From positions 1 to 64,000 of the forward strand of contig DATLGL010000004.1 in assembly GCA_035540495.1 (NCBI GenBank): a DNA stretch of 64,000 bases, given 5' to 3'. Of this stretch, positions 8,432 through 16,747 are shown one piece after another; within the stretch, counting starts at the first letter, position 1; every line of letters starts with the position of its first letter. Under the pieces are notes generated by a model that saw only the letters and a list, made by a program, of their open reading frames with translations, was not told the DNA's origin and searched no databases. Origin of the DNA: DASVEG01 sp035540495. GTDB lineage: Bacteria; Actinomycetota; Acidimicrobiia; Acidimicrobiales; CADCTF01. The position numbers were made by a program, and so were the translations under genes.

Positions 8432-8845
8432 CTACTCCGGGTCAAACCCTGGTGCCCAAGCGAACTCCCATCGGTTGCCCTCGACATCGGCGACATAGCC
8501 CGAGTAGCCGCCCCACTCGCGCTCGACGGGATCTCCGACAGCAGAGCCTCCGACAGCGACGGCGTCCGCGATGGCACGATCAACGTCTGCTCGCGACGTG
8601 AAGTTGATGGAGAACGTCACGCCGTTCCAACCATCGCGCTCACGCGTGAGCGCATTGGTGGCAGCTTCGTCGGCGAGGCGATCGATCGGAAAGATCGCAA
8701 GGACGACAGATCCCACCCGGAACGAGACGTAGTCGTCGGATCCACCTTCGTTCTCGCGCCAGCCCCAGTGGCGGTAGAAGTCGCGCAGCGCGCTCACCGA
8801 CCAAGCGCCGATGGTCACGAAGTTCAGGCGCTGCGGCACGGGCAT
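8432..8845 (-). CDS. Glyoxalase/VOC-fold protein
   Basis: 137 residues from ATG 8845. It has two beta-alpha-beta-beta-beta halves, with FVTIGAWSVSALRDFYRHWGW at the start and GYVADVEGNRWEFAWAPGF at the end (the usual DPdGN-E pattern as DVEGNRWEF). The VOC family includes glyoxalases, dioxygenases and antibiotic-binding proteins; metal ligands are incomplete, so catalysis is uncertain. It is one of several VOC proteins in the array, single and flanked by boundary repeats. Confidence 0.8.
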   Translation of the reverse strand: MPVPQRLNFVTIGAWSVSALRDFYRHWGWRENEGGSDDYVSFRVGSVVLAIFPIDRLADEAATNALTRERDGWNGVTFSINFTSRADVDRAIADAVAVGGSAVGDPVEREWGGYSGYVADVEGNRWEFAWAPGFDPE

Positions 8846-8857
8846 GACGTCAGCCTT

Positions 8858-8905
8858 GCGTACGGAGACGGATGCGTGCGCTGGTCTGGCGCGACGTAAT
8901 GCGCA
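8858..8905 (+). repeat. Array boundary repeat
   Basis: GCGTACGGAGACGGATGCGTGCG, with GCGCGAC following after 8 bases. It lies just upstream of the minus-strand VOC gene start and before the end of the next gene. Confidence 0.55.
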
Positions 8906-8947
8906 GCGGGCCGTGAACCCTCACGCCGACTCGGTACGGCTTGACGA

Positions 8948-9286
8948 CTACTGCTCCGAGAGGAGTTCGGTCCTGAAGTCCGCGAGCCATGCTCCTGAGC
9001 GCGATACCAACAGGATGGCCACGGCTCCCAGCGCTACGAATAGGGCCGCGACCACGACGTGGGTCCACCTGCCACCGCGAAGTGAAACCCAAGCCGTGCG
9101 GACTGCTCCCCCGACGCTCGCGGCTGCGAGCATGTAGCCGACTACAGCGAGGGCGGGCGACTGCCAGGACCACTGCCAGTTGGCGCGCGTCGTCAGCGGA
9201 TAGGTGCCACCAGTGACGACGAGGGCAATGCACGCCAGGCCAAGTGCTGTAGCGGCCGCGCCGGGAGTAGTCAGGTGAAAGCGCAC
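8948..9286 (-). CDS. Small membrane protein, three predicted helices
   Basis: 112 residues from ATG 9286. Hydrophobic stretches are near 9-28 (ATALGLACIALVVTGG), 42-62 and 78-98, with basic residues between them, so it should sit in the cytoplasmic membrane. I do not recognise the family. It is a single gene of the array. Coding is supported by a clean frame filling the gap between two boundary repeats. Confidence 0.6.
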   Translation of the reverse strand: MRFHLTTPGAAATALGLACIALVVTGGTYPLTTRANWQWSWQSPALAVVGYMLAAASVGGAVRTAWVSLRGGRWTHVVVAALFVALGAVAILLVSRSGAWLADFRTELLSEQ

Positions 9287-9394
9287 ACCGACATTGTTCC
9301 TTGGAACGACGCGGCACTGCAGTCGTCAGAGCCGCGAGCGCGCCATCCACACCCCGCGCGCTGAACCAGCGGGTCGCTGCGCCACAATCACGCG

Positions 9395-9703
9395 GTGAAG
9401 ACTGTCCGACTCGCCGTGGTGGTGGTGGTTGCTGCCGTGGCGTTCGTGGCCGCGGCCGCGCTGGTTGCCGCGAACGCCCGGCCCGAGCCTGGGCCGTGCA
9501 ACGACACTGCCATCGTCGAGTTGCAGACCGGCAGCCGACAAGTAGGGCGGAGTCAGACAGCGCCGATCTGTGCTGCCCCGGAGGCGCCAGGATGGTTGGT
9601 CGTCGCCGGAGGGGCGGTTGCAGCGGGCGCGGTTGTCGCCGGTTACGTGCTGCTGGCTCGAGGGCGATCGGGCGGGCGACGCCGCGTCGAACTGGTGGCG
9701 TAG
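9395..9703 (+). CDS. Small membrane protein with two helices
   Basis: 102 residues from GTG 9395. CACAAT at 9383-9388 is a -10 box six bases before the GTG, so the mRNA is probably leaderless; this decides the start. Hydrophobic helices lie at about 5-27 and 65-87 and a short outer loop holds two cysteines (GPCNDTA, APICAAPE) that could form a disulfide. Function unknown. Confidence 0.6.
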   Translation: MKTVRLAVVVVVAAVAFVAAAALVAANARPEPGPCNDTAIVELQTGSRQVGRSQTAPICAAPEAPGWLVVAGGAVAAGAVVAGYVLLARGRSGGRRRVELVA

Positions 9704-9813
9704 ACGCCGGCGCGCCCCGGCTCGGACGGGCGGGGCCCGGGACGGAACGCACCGGTCAACGGCGCGCCACAACGACGGGCGAGAACGATGGCAGGGACGG
9801 GCAAGCTGGGAGC

Positions 9814-10365
9814 ATGTGGCGAGGACTTTTCCGCTTCTCATCCTCAAGGCCGATCAGCGCGCCGTCGGACCATGACGTCGCCGCGGTCCTCAGCGAGCTC
9901 CTCGCACAGGGCTCACAACCGATCGCAGTCTTCGTCAACGACACTGGTCGTGAAGTCTCAGTGGTCGTTCAGGCCGAGCACCCCGGCCCAGACGCGGGGG
10001 CTCTTGGGCTGCGCGAAGTCGGAGGGCTTCGCCTGACTGAGCGCCTCGATCACGACGACGCCCCCCAGTCCACATCGACCCCACAACAGTGGAGGTTGGC
10101 GCAACGGAGGTCGGGATTGCGGTCGCTGCGTGAGACCGACTGGTCCGCCCTAGCGATCACCGGCAAGAAGGCTTTCGTGACCTTCTCCAGAGGGCCACGC
10201 GAGCACCTCCACGACGCCACCGCCGCGTTCGATGAGCGCGGCCGTTTGCGTGTGACCGTGATCGTCGGCACACCACCGGACGACAACGGTGGGGTCGTCC
10301 CAGCTGTCGCCGTCATCGACCGTGCCGTAATCGAGCTCCCATTTGAGGTCGTCGGTTCGCGGTAG
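9814..10365 (+). CDS. Hypothetical protein
   Basis: 183 residues from ATG 9814; the frame is open further upstream but that part is intergenic. It is soluble, has no membrane segment and no motif I recognise. The C-terminal half has alternating hydrophobic strands (LRVTVIVGTPP, VVPAVAVIDRAVIELPFEVV). It stands alone between two boundary repeats. Confidence 0.55.
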   Translation: MWRGLFRFSSSRPISAPSDHDVAAVLSELLAQGSQPIAVFVNDTGREVSVVVQAEHPGPDAGALGLREVGGLRLTERLDHDDAPQSTSTPQQWRLAQRRSGLRSLRETDWSALAITGKKAFVTFSRGPREHLHDATAAFDERGRLRVTVIVGTPPDDNGGVVPAVAVIDRAVIELPFEVVGSR

Positions 10366-10401
10366 AGCGACTCCCCGCCGCTCGCGCGGTTCTCCGAGTG
10401 G

Positions 10402-10450
10402 GCGTACGGAACGACGGTTCCCGTCCGCACGGCGGTACACCAGAATCGCG
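10402..10450 (+). repeat. Array boundary repeat
   Basis: GCGTACGGAACGACGG core with a CAGAATCGC end matching the AGAATTGC end of other copies. The CAGAAT at its end serves as a -10 box for the acetyltransferase that follows, so repeat and promoter overlap. Confidence 0.6.
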
Positions 10451-10453
10451 GGT

Positions 10454-10927
10454 GTGGCTGACGGTGGCGTCCGCTTCAGGCTGGCGGGTGAGCTCCCGCG
10501 GGAAGCGCTGATGGCGATGCGTGAAGGGACGACCGTCGACGCTTGTGACGCTCGGCTATCGAACGCCGTGGCTGGAGCGAGCGAGTGGCTCGTGGTTGTG
10601 GATGGCACGAGGCCAGAGGGCTGGCTGCTCATCGAGTGGAACGGGAAGCCCTCGAAGCCCGATCACCCCGACATCGCGGATGTCTTTGTCCGCGAGGGGG
10701 CAAGGGGCAGAGGCCTCGGCACGCTCTTGGTGCTCGAGGCGGAGCGCCGCGTCCGTGAGCGCGGGCATTCGCGAGTCGGCCTTTCGGTCAACCCGGAAGA
10801 GAACGTTGCTGCGCGGCGCCTCTACGAGCGCCTCGGGTACCACCACGACGGAGGAGAGCCATACCTCGATGGTGTCTACGACGGTGTCGAGGACTGGGTG
10901 ATCGACCTTGTAAAGGATCTGGGATAG
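10454..10927 (+). CDS. GNAT-family N-acetyltransferase
   Basis: 157 residues from GTG 10454. CAGAAT at 10441-10446 lies seven bases before the GTG, fitting a leaderless message. The acetyl-CoA binding block is clear: VREGARGRGLGTLLVLEAERRV, followed by VNPEENVAARRLYERLGYHHDG. It would transfer an acetyl group to an amine of a small molecule or protein; the substrate is unknown. Length is normal for the family. Confidence 0.85.
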   Translation: MADGGVRFRLAGELPREALMAMREGTTVDACDARLSNAVAGASEWLVVVDGTRPEGWLLIEWNGKPSKPDHPDIADVFVREGARGRGLGTLLVLEAERRVRERGHSRVGLSVNPEENVAARRLYERLGYHHDGGEPYLDGVYDGVEDWVIDLVKDLG

Positions 10928-11039
10928 GACACGTCACCGGGCGGCATGACCTCGGGCTCCGCGCATCCGTCGCCCCAGCTCCCGTCCCTCCGCGCGAAAT
11001 GAACGTGCAGGCGCCTTTGTCGTCGCCGAAGCTGGCGGG

Positions 11040-11381
11040 ATGATCCCCGGTCCGGCTGGTCCGCACGTCATCACGCAGTTGCTCCGCTGGCTGAAGGACA
11101 AGTGGCCCGAGCCACGGCAGTGTGCGATATGCGACGCCGACAACTGGAGCTACGGGCACTTCATCCAAGAGAGCATCCAGTTGCTCGATGACTTGGCTCT
11201 TGAAGACCTCGTCGACAACCCCGATGATGCGCAACCGGCCGTTACTGCCTACTGCGCCGCTACGTGCCTCACGTGCGCCCACACGATCTTCTTCAACGCT
11301 CACCTCATCGGCGTCATCAGCACGGTGCAGGTTGAGCAGCGCTCCGGCCGAGTGCGCGTGCAGGCCCTCACCACGAGCTGA
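11040..11381 (+). CDS. Small zinc-ribbon-like protein
   Basis: 113 residues from ATG 11040. Two cysteine pairs, CAIC (near 29) and CLTC (near 77), could bind one zinc. A helix-rich middle lies between them. Similar architectures occur in small proteins of unknown role; I do not recognise the family. It sits just before the IS110 insertion. Confidence 0.55.
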   Translation: MIPGPAGPHVITQLLRWLKDKWPEPRQCAICDADNWSYGHFIQESIQLLDDLALEDLVDNPDDAQPAVTAYCAATCLTCAHTIFFNAHLIGVISTVQVEQRSGRVRVQALTTS

Positions 11382-11588
11382 CGGACGGTTGACTGCAGCG
11401 CATCGGACGACCATATCGACAGTGATAATCCACCAGTAGCGGTTCCCCGCCACGTAGAAGGTTGGCGGCGCCCCGCTCACTCGGTCTGACTCGCATATCG
11501 ACCGACTCCGTCTGGATGTCCTTGAGCCGATCGGTCGGCCGAGTGAGCAGGACGCCGCCGGCACAACCGGTCGGTCGAACGTGACCTG
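11382..11588. other. Noncoding stretch with a 10-bp inverted repeat
   Basis: No credible gene is seen between the zinc-ribbon gene and the IS110 element. An inverted repeat GCTCACTCGG (11475-11484) / CCGAGTGAGC (11539-11548) spans 74 bases. It may be the site that separated this cassette from the next before the insertion sequence arrived, or a terminator. Confidence 0.4.
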
Positions 11589-12781
11589 ATAGGAGCTCGT
11601 GCGAGGAGCCCCGTCACTGTCCTGTCCGTCTTCGCGGCCGTGCGTGCCACCCACGACCAGCCAACGAGAAGGGATGGCGAGAACACGATGTCAGATCCGT
11701 CGCGCTCGATCACCGGAGGCGTCGACACCCACAAGGACTTCTACGTTGCCGCCGCGATCGACGGGCTCGGCCGCATCCTCGGCACCGAGCAGTTCCCCAC
11801 GACGCCACGCGGCTATCGCCGGCTACTGCGCTGGCTGCGCCGCTTCGGGGACGTCGTCGCTGTCGGCGTTGAGGGCACCGGCGCGTGGGGCGCTGGTCTT
11901 GCGCGCTACCTGACGGCCGAGGGCGTGCGGGTGGTGGAGGTCGACCGCCCGAACCGCCAGCGGCGTAGGCGGCGCGGCAAGTCCGATCCCGCCGATGCCG
12001 AGGCCGCCGCTCGAGCAGTGCTGGCGGGCGATCAGACCGGAACCCCGAAGGCCGCGACCGGCATGGTCGAGGCGATTCGCCTGGTGCGCGTCGCCCGCCG
12101 CAGCGCCATGAAGGCCCGCACGCAGGCAGCAAACCAGATCCACTCGGTGATCGACACTGCGCCGGAGGAGCTGCGCGGCCAGCTGCTCGGACTTCGCGAG
12201 AACGAGAGGATCGCCAAATGCTCGCGCCTGCGCGCCACCGATCCGACGACGCCAGCCGGTGCTGCGAAGCTGACCCTCTCGACACTCGCTCGGCGGTGGC
12301 TGGCCCTCAGTGATGAGATCAAGACGCTCGACGCCCAGCTCGAGCGGCTGGTCGAGGCCACGGCTCCCTCGCTCGTCGCCGCGAAGGGAATCGGCACCGA
12401 GACAGCGTCGATGTTGCTCACCACCGCCGGCGACAACCCCGGCCGGCTCAGCAGCGAGCGGTCGTTCGCCGCCGTCTGCGGATCATCACCCGTCGATGCG
12501 TCCTCCGGCAGGCAACAGCGCCACCGTCTCAACCGCGGCGGCGACCGGCAAGCGAACTGTGCGCTCTACCTGATCGTCTTGAACCGGCTGTCGTGGGACC
12601 CGAGGACGAAGGCCTACATGCAACGACGACTCGCGGAGGGGAAGACGAAGAAGGAAGTCATCCGCTGCCTCAAGCGCTACGTCGCACGCGAGGTCTACAA
12701 CCTCATCGCCAAGGACCTTGCGGGGCGTTCCGAAGCCGCGCAGCGACGTGTTCAACTCGCTGCTTGACACCTATAGGAGCT
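11589..12781 (+). mobile_element. IS110-family insertion sequence
   Basis: The transposase gene is flanked by ATAGGAGCT at 11589-11597 and 12773-12781 in direct orientation, preceded by ACCTG on the left and ACCT on the right. IS110 elements have no inverted repeats and recombine at short core sequences, which fits. The roughly 90-base leader between the left core and the gene is where the guide (bridge) RNA of IS110-group elements is encoded. Exact ends are estimated. Confidence 0.65.
11688..12767 (+). CDS. IS110-family transposase (DEDD recombinase)
   Basis: 359 residues from ATG 11688, following GAAGGGATGGCG. The N-terminal DEDD RuvC-like domain begins with GVDTHKDFYVAA, with VGVEGTGAWG and KSDPADAEAAAR further on. 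The C-terminal Tnp_20 domain contains KGIGTETASMLLTTAGDNPGRL and the serine-bearing CGSSPVDASSGRQQRHRLNRGG. These enzymes insert DNA guided by a structured RNA from the element's own noncoding end. The gene is intact and full length, so the element may be active. Confidence 0.9.
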   Translation: MSDPSRSITGGVDTHKDFYVAAAIDGLGRILGTEQFPTTPRGYRRLLRWLRRFGDVVAVGVEGTGAWGAGLARYLTAEGVRVVEVDRPNRQRRRRRGKSDPADAEAAARAVLAGDQTGTPKAATGMVEAIRLVRVARRSAMKARTQAANQIHSVIDTAPEELRGQLLGLRENERIAKCSRLRATDPTTPAGAAKLTLSTLARRWLALSDEIKTLDAQLERLVEATAPSLVAAKGIGTETASMLLTTAGDNPGRLSSERSFAAVCGSSPVDASSGRQQRHRLNRGGDRQANCALYLIVLNRLSWDPRTKAYMQRRLAEGKTKKEVIRCLKRYVAREVYNLIAKDLAGRSEAAQRRVQLAA

Positions 12782-12803
12782 TCGGCTCGGCGTGCGCGAT
12801 CTC

Positions 12804-12836
12804 GCGACCGAACGCCTGGCCTGATTCGGCGCAGCG
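12804..12836 (+). repeat. Array boundary repeat, partial
   Basis: GCGACCGAACGCC followed by GGCGCAGCG, between the IS110 right end and the end of the minus-strand acetyltransferase. Confidence 0.35.
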
Positions 12837-13499
12837 CTACTGCGTCGCCAGATCGAGGACCGCCAGGCATGGTCCCAGGCCGAGGATCTCGATGTCGTTG
12901 CGGCGGTGTGCCTCCCACATCTCCCTGGTCATTACGTACCGATGCATGAGCGCCATGCCGCTGGGGCGCGCAGCGAGCATGGTTCCGTTCGGCTGGTAGC
13001 CGAGCGAGCGTGACACGCCGTTTGACTCAACGTTGTCAGCGAACGCTTCGCTCTCCGCTCGCAGAGCACCCAGCCCCCCAAACGCGAGGTGGAGAACCGC
13101 CGATCGCATCTCCTTGCCGATTCCTTTGCCGTGGTGTTCGAGCAACAGCACGGAGAACGAGCTGACGGTGCGCAACACCTTGAAGCTGTCGGCGGTGATG
13201 TTCTGCTGTCCGACGACGACGCCGTCCACCAGGACCGCGAACGACAGGTGCCACCACTCCGGAGACGTGCGGGAGCGAGCGCGCCACTCGCCCGTGAGCG
13301 CGGCCCACTCCGCCTTCGGGGAAACCATGTAGAACGACGACTCACCGTCGACCCACTCGTAGCCCGCGCGCGCGACGTCTCTGCTTCGAAAGCGCGCGAG
13401 CTCGCTCAGGAGGCCGTCGTCGGCGTATCGCAGGGTGACCGCCGGGGTCCGGACTTCGAGGTTGAAGAAGGGCCAAACGTTGACGTCTGTCTCTGTCAC
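12837..13499 (-). CDS. GNAT-like acetyltransferase
   Basis: 220 residues from GTG 13499, preceded on its strand by GGAGGCTGGAGAC. The GNAT core shows in SVLLLEHHGKGIGKEMRSAVLHLAF (split here: LLLEHHGKGIGKEMRSAV) with the Q/RxxGxG/A acetyl-CoA loop as HHGKGIGKE, followed by AFADNVESNGVSRSLGYQPNG. The N terminus (WPFFNLEVRTPAVTLRY) resembles RimJ/RimL-type entry strands. Substrate unknown. The frame is open well upstream but passes through noncoding repeat DNA. Confidence 0.78.
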   Translation of the reverse strand: MTETDVNVWPFFNLEVRTPAVTLRYADDGLLSELARFRSRDVARAGYEWVDGESSFYMVSPKAEWAALTGEWRARSRTSPEWWHLSFAVLVDGVVVGQQNITADSFKVLRTVSSFSVLLLEHHGKGIGKEMRSAVLHLAFGGLGALRAESEAFADNVESNGVSRSLGYQPNGTMLAARPSGMALMHRYVMTREMWEAHRRNDIEILGLGPCLAVLDLATQ

Positions 13500-13797
13500 G
13501 TCTCCAGCCTCCCCACACGTCGGCGCCCTCACCAGTGAATAGCTGGAGGGTGTCCCCGAACGACGGATCGGGTCTCCATCATGCGCGACAGAACTGCGAG
13601 CGAGGTGTACAGGGCGGGCAACGCTCTCTACGCCTCGCATGTACAGCCTGGCCAGGGATTGGTGCCTGGCTGTCGGGGAGCAAGAGGGGAGCGGATGCGA
13701 GCCGCCGAACCGCCGAGCAGGGGTGCCCTCGTAGCCGACTTCCAGGCAGTGGACGGGGCTATTCAGTGGGCGAAGTATCGGGCTGTTCGCTGCCTCT
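13500..13797. other. Noncoding stretch with boundary repeat
   Basis: 298 bases between two minus-strand genes. It holds a full boundary repeat (13553-13597) and a weaker GCCGAACCGCC near 13703. I see no believable gene here. The length suggests a lost cassette or remnants of one. Confidence 0.5.
13553..13597 (+). repeat. Array boundary repeat, full copy
   Basis: Core CCCCGAACGACGG, 16 bases, then GCGCGACAGAACTGC. This is one of the three best copies of both halves (with 6522 and 21414). Confidence 0.65.
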
Positions 13798-13986
13798 TTA
13801 TCGTCTCGAGGCGGTGACTGCGACCCATGCGAGGGCGACCGTTGGCGCGAAGAAGATGCCAACCGACATGAGAGCAAGGGCGGTGACGCCGGTGAGGCTG
13901 GCTGCCGTGACAATGGTCGACCACTCAGAGGCCACGATCACGGACAGCAGCGCGACCAGAGCCGGTACCGCGAGGATGAACAGCAC
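13798..13986 (-). CDS. Small two-helix membrane protein
   Basis: 62 residues from ATG 13986. Nearly the whole protein is two hydrophobic segments, LFILAVPALVALLSVIVAS and TGVTALALMSVGIFFAPTV. There is no recognised family. The composition is unlike a random antisense frame, so I believe it is real but cannot assign a role. Confidence 0.5.
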   Translation of the reverse strand: MLFILAVPALVALLSVIVASEWSTIVTAASLTGVTALALMSVGIFFAPTVALAWVAVTASRR

Positions 13987-14088
13987 CGCTCGGCCCTCCG
14001 TCGAGACGAGTGAGACTTGGGTCGAAGGATGATGGTTCGGTCGAGCAGCTGTTCACCGGGGGCGACGCGGCGATCGATGCAGGCACGA

Positions 14089-14439
14089 TCAGGTCTCGCT
14101 GGACGTGTGTTCGATGAGGCCCAAGGTGATGTCGTCAGGGGTGGTGACCGTCGCGACCTTGGTGCCCGGAGCCACCTGCGTCGGCTCGCTCGCGAGGGTG
14201 GCACCGGCCCGCCGGACCTCGGTGAGCGCTGCTCTGAGATCGGGCACGTGGATGTGGGCGACGGCACCGACCGACGAGTGGGGCCTCTGTGGTGTGAGGC
14301 CGATCTCGAACCCTGCGACGTTGAAGCCGACGTAGTAGGGCTGGTCGGTGTGAGGTTCGACACCGAGGAGGGCGATGTGGATCGCCTTGGCGGTCGCGAT
14401 GTCGGTGACGGTGTAGACGATGTTCTCGACGTTGTTCAT
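14089..14439 (-). CDS. Glyoxalase/VOC-fold protein
   Basis: 116 residues from ATG 14439. The pattern is VOC: NVENIVYTVTDIATAKAIHI at the N terminus, DQPYYVGFNVAGFEIGL, then a second half with VAHIHVPDLRAALTEVRRAG and TTPDDITLGLIE. This type is common among bleomycin-resistance-like or glyoxalase-like proteins that bind small molecules. It is divergent from the ECF sigma gene 91 bases away, and the pair may have arrived together. Confidence 0.78.
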   Translation of the reverse strand: MNNVENIVYTVTDIATAKAIHIALLGVEPHTDQPYYVGFNVAGFEIGLTPQRPHSSVGAVAHIHVPDLRAALTEVRRAGATLASEPTQVAPGTKVATVTTPDDITLGLIEHTSSET

Positions 14440-14530
14440 GCCCTTGTGACGTGTGCCGGCGGAGCGATGTGACGGTCGCTATCCCGTGTCACGATCGGGG
14501 CGTGGCGAACGTCAGCAGGGTGTGACCGAG

Positions 14531-15379
14531 ATGGACCTTTCCGCACTCGAAGACGAGCGTCCCCGGCTGGTCGCCCTCGCGACGCGGATCCTCGGCTCCG
14601 CAGCGGAGGCCGACGACGTGGTCCAGGAGGCTTCGCTGCGCCTGTCCGCGACGGACGGGATCGACGACCCGCCGGCGTGGCTGACCACGGTCGTCACCCG
14701 GCTGTGCCTGGATCTGCTCCGCAAGCAGGCGACTCGGTCGAGGTATGAAGCGACTGCGTCCTCGGCGGCCGGTCGCGATCCGCTCGACCCCGAGGCCGAT
14801 GCCCTGGTCGCTGATCGCGTGGGGACGGCGATGACGGTGGTGCTCGACACCCTCGGGCCGGCCGAACGGGCGACGTTCGTCCTCCATGATGTGTTCGGCT
14901 ACCCGTTCGACGAGATCAGTGCCGTGCTCGGCCGCTCCGATACGGCGGTGCGCCAGCTCGCCAGTCGAGCACGGCGCAAAGTGCAGGGCGCGTCCGAACC
15001 GCCCTCGGAGCGGGCCGGGCGGGCCGAGAACCAGCGGCTGGTGGGAGCGTTCCTCGACGCGGCCCGGGGTGGAGACGTGACGACGCTGCTGCAGCTGCTG
15101 GCGCCGGACGCTGTCATGCACGCCGATCGCGTCGGCCAGCAGATGGGCGCGCCATCCAGCTTCGACGGTGCGGCGGCCGTCGCGGCTCGGTTCGACGGAG
15201 CTCAGGGTGCGGCGCCGGCGACCATCGACGGCGAACCCGGAGCCGCTTGGATCGCCGGCTCGACGGTCAGGGTCGCCTTCGCGTTCCACGTCGAGGACGG
15301 GTTGGTGCGCGAGATCGAACTGATCGCCGACCCCGAGGTGCTCGCCACGATGGATGTCGTTGCGGTCCGGTGGAGCTGA
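14531..15379 (+). CDS. ECF sigma factor with SnoaL-like C-terminal domain (SigJ/ECF41 type)
   Basis: 282 residues from ATG 14531, with a GTG three codons earlier as an alternative. Region 2 contains LATRILGSAAEADDVVQEASLRL, written here as GSAAEADDVVQEASLRL. Region 4 contains GPAERATFVLHDVFGYPFDE and IDRSDTAVRQLASRARRKV-like sequence (GRSDTAVRQLASRARRKV). Residues 170-282 form a SnoaL/NTF2-like domain typical of the ECF41/SigJ group, where this domain controls the factor instead of an anti-sigma protein. It would direct RNA polymerase to a few promoters, probably its own neighbour. The next gene overlaps it by 10 bases. Confidence 0.85.
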   Translation: MDLSALEDERPRLVALATRILGSAAEADDVVQEASLRLSATDGIDDPPAWLTTVVTRLCLDLLRKQATRSRYEATASSAAGRDPLDPEADALVADRVGTAMTVVLDTLGPAERATFVLHDVFGYPFDEISAVLGRSDTAVRQLASRARRKVQGASEPPSERAGRAENQRLVGAFLDAARGGDVTTLLQLLAPDAVMHADRVGQQMGAPSSFDGAAAVAARFDGAQGAAPATIDGEPGAAWIAGSTVRVAFAFHVEDGLVREIELIADPEVLATMDVVAVRWS

Positions 15380-15858
15380 GGGTGAGGTTCCGCGCCGAGG
15401 TTGAACCGAACGAGCCAATGAGGGGACTCGAGGTCCCTGCTGATGTCGTCGAGGCGCTCGGTGACGGCAAGCGACCGCGCGTCACCGTCACGCTCAACGG
15501 ACACTCGTGGAGCACGAGGATCGCGATCATGCGCGGACGCCACCTGGTCGGGCTCAGCAACGCTCACCGCGCCGCCACTGGTGTCGTCGTGGGCGAGCAT
15601 GTCGACGTCGAGGTCGAACTCGACACCGAGCCGGTGACCGTCGAGGAGCCTGCTGACCTTGCGAGCGCCCTCGCCACGGACCGACTCGCGCGAGCCGCCT
15701 ATGACCGGCTCACCTCGAACCGGCGCAAGCAGCACGTGCGCATGATCGAGGACGCGAAGCGCCCAGAGACACGCGCTCGGCGGATCAACAAGCTCATGGA
15801 TCAGCTACGACAAGACCACGCCGAACGCCCTTCGCCAGCGGACCCCGACCAGGGCTGA
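15370..15858 (+). CDS. YdeI/OmpD-associated family protein with DUF1905 domain
   Basis: 162 residues from GTG 15370 (GTG 15382 also possible). The DUF1905 half is visible as RVRFRAEVEPNE and GLEVPADVVEALG, with GVVVGEHVDVEVELDTEP. The C-terminal YdeI helical part follows (ALATDRLARAAYDRLTSNRR, RRINKLMDQLRQ). Function of the family is not settled; some members bind small molecules. The overlap with the ECF sigma gene makes a two-gene operon, so it may be the factor's main target or partner. Confidence 0.75.
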   Translation: MELRVRFRAEVEPNEPMRGLEVPADVVEALGDGKRPRVTVTLNGHSWSTRIAIMRGRHLVGLSNAHRAATGVVVGEHVDVEVELDTEPVTVEEPADLASALATDRLARAAYDRLTSNRRKQHVRMIEDAKRPETRARRINKLMDQLRQDHAERPSPADPDQG

Positions 15859-15896
15859 CGCACAGGAGAATGCCGGATCTTCTGCGGCCTCGACCC

Positions 15897-15924
15897 GATC
15901 CGCGACGCGTCGGTGTCGCGGATC
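15897..15924 (+). terminator. Hairpin after the sigma/YdeI operon
   Basis: A perfect 10-bp stem GATCCGCGAC / GTCGCGGATC with an 8-base loop, 38 bases after the stop. There is no T tract. It is probably the terminator of the two-gene operon. Confidence 0.6.
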
Positions 15925-15995
15925 CGGTGATCCTGCGCGCTCCGCTGTGGAGCGCTCCCCGTGGCACCGCTCATGCAGGCGCCCCGGATGTTGTG

Positions 15996-16382
15996 TCAGC
16001 GGGAACGCCACCACGACACCGCCGCCACAACTGCGGCGAGTGGGACACCTGCGACCCATCCCCAGAGGAAGATGAGAGCCGAAGTGGAAGAGTCGTTGCT
16101 CGCGAAGGCGGTCCACATGCCAGCGATACCGGCAGCGAGAACGACACAGCAAACGACGACGGCGTGGCGCTGCATCGGACCGAGCGCCAGCACGAGGCAC
16201 ATCGGACCGAAGTACAGAAGCCCTAAGCCTGCTGCGTTGAGCGGATCGATCCTCGACCACGCATCTGAGAAGGTGGTCGCTGACACTCCGGCCGCCGTCG
16301 ACGTGACGACGGCAACGGCAAAGTAGGCGGCCAGACGTGCGATACCCGGGACGGGCTTGGCGGGCGCGGCGAGGATCGTCAT
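15996..16382 (-). CDS. Membrane protein with four helices
   Basis: 128 residues from ATG 16382. Hydrophobic segments are at about 13-33, 50-68, 73-92 and 101-122 (LIFLWGWVAGVPLAAVVAAV). Upstream codons in the same frame have a different, arginine-rich character and were left out. No family recognised. It faces the sigma/YdeI operon tail to tail. Confidence 0.55.
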   Translation of the reverse strand: MTILAAPAKPVPGIARLAAYFAVAVVTSTAAGVSATTFSDAWSRIDPLNAAGLGLLYFGPMCLVLALGPMQRHAVVVCCVVLAAGIAGMWTAFASNDSSTSALIFLWGWVAGVPLAAVVAAVSWWRSR

Positions 16383-16747
16383 GCGGAGAAGGTGCTCCCC
16401 TGGGGCCGGCTGAGATATCCGGGGTTGCCCCCAAACCCCAGCCGGTGCGGAGTCTCGTTGAACCCACGCATCGGATCGACACGTCGCCGCTCTGTAGGGG
16501 GCTCGCAAGGCACCTGACAGAGTTGCGAAAGCGGCTGGTCAGTGTGTTGCCGCTCCGGTTCCTGGGAGCAGGACGGGAGCAGCTGATAACGCCGGATAGC
16601 GGCGGCGCCCGACTAACAACACGCCCCACATCCCTGGCCACAACCTGCTGCTCAGGCGCAGGTTCTGGCCAAAGATGGGACCACCGTGGCCCGTGTGCCG
16701 CACGCGCCGAACGGCGCGTCGCGAGCCGACGCGGCGATGATGCAGCC
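16383..16747. other. Noncoding stretch with boundary repeat
   Basis: 365 bases without a supported gene. It contains ACGCGCCGAACGGCGCGTCG at 16702-16721, whose CGCGCCGAACGGCGCGTCG part recurs exactly near 17954. The remainder shows no structure that I can name. Confidence 0.45.
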
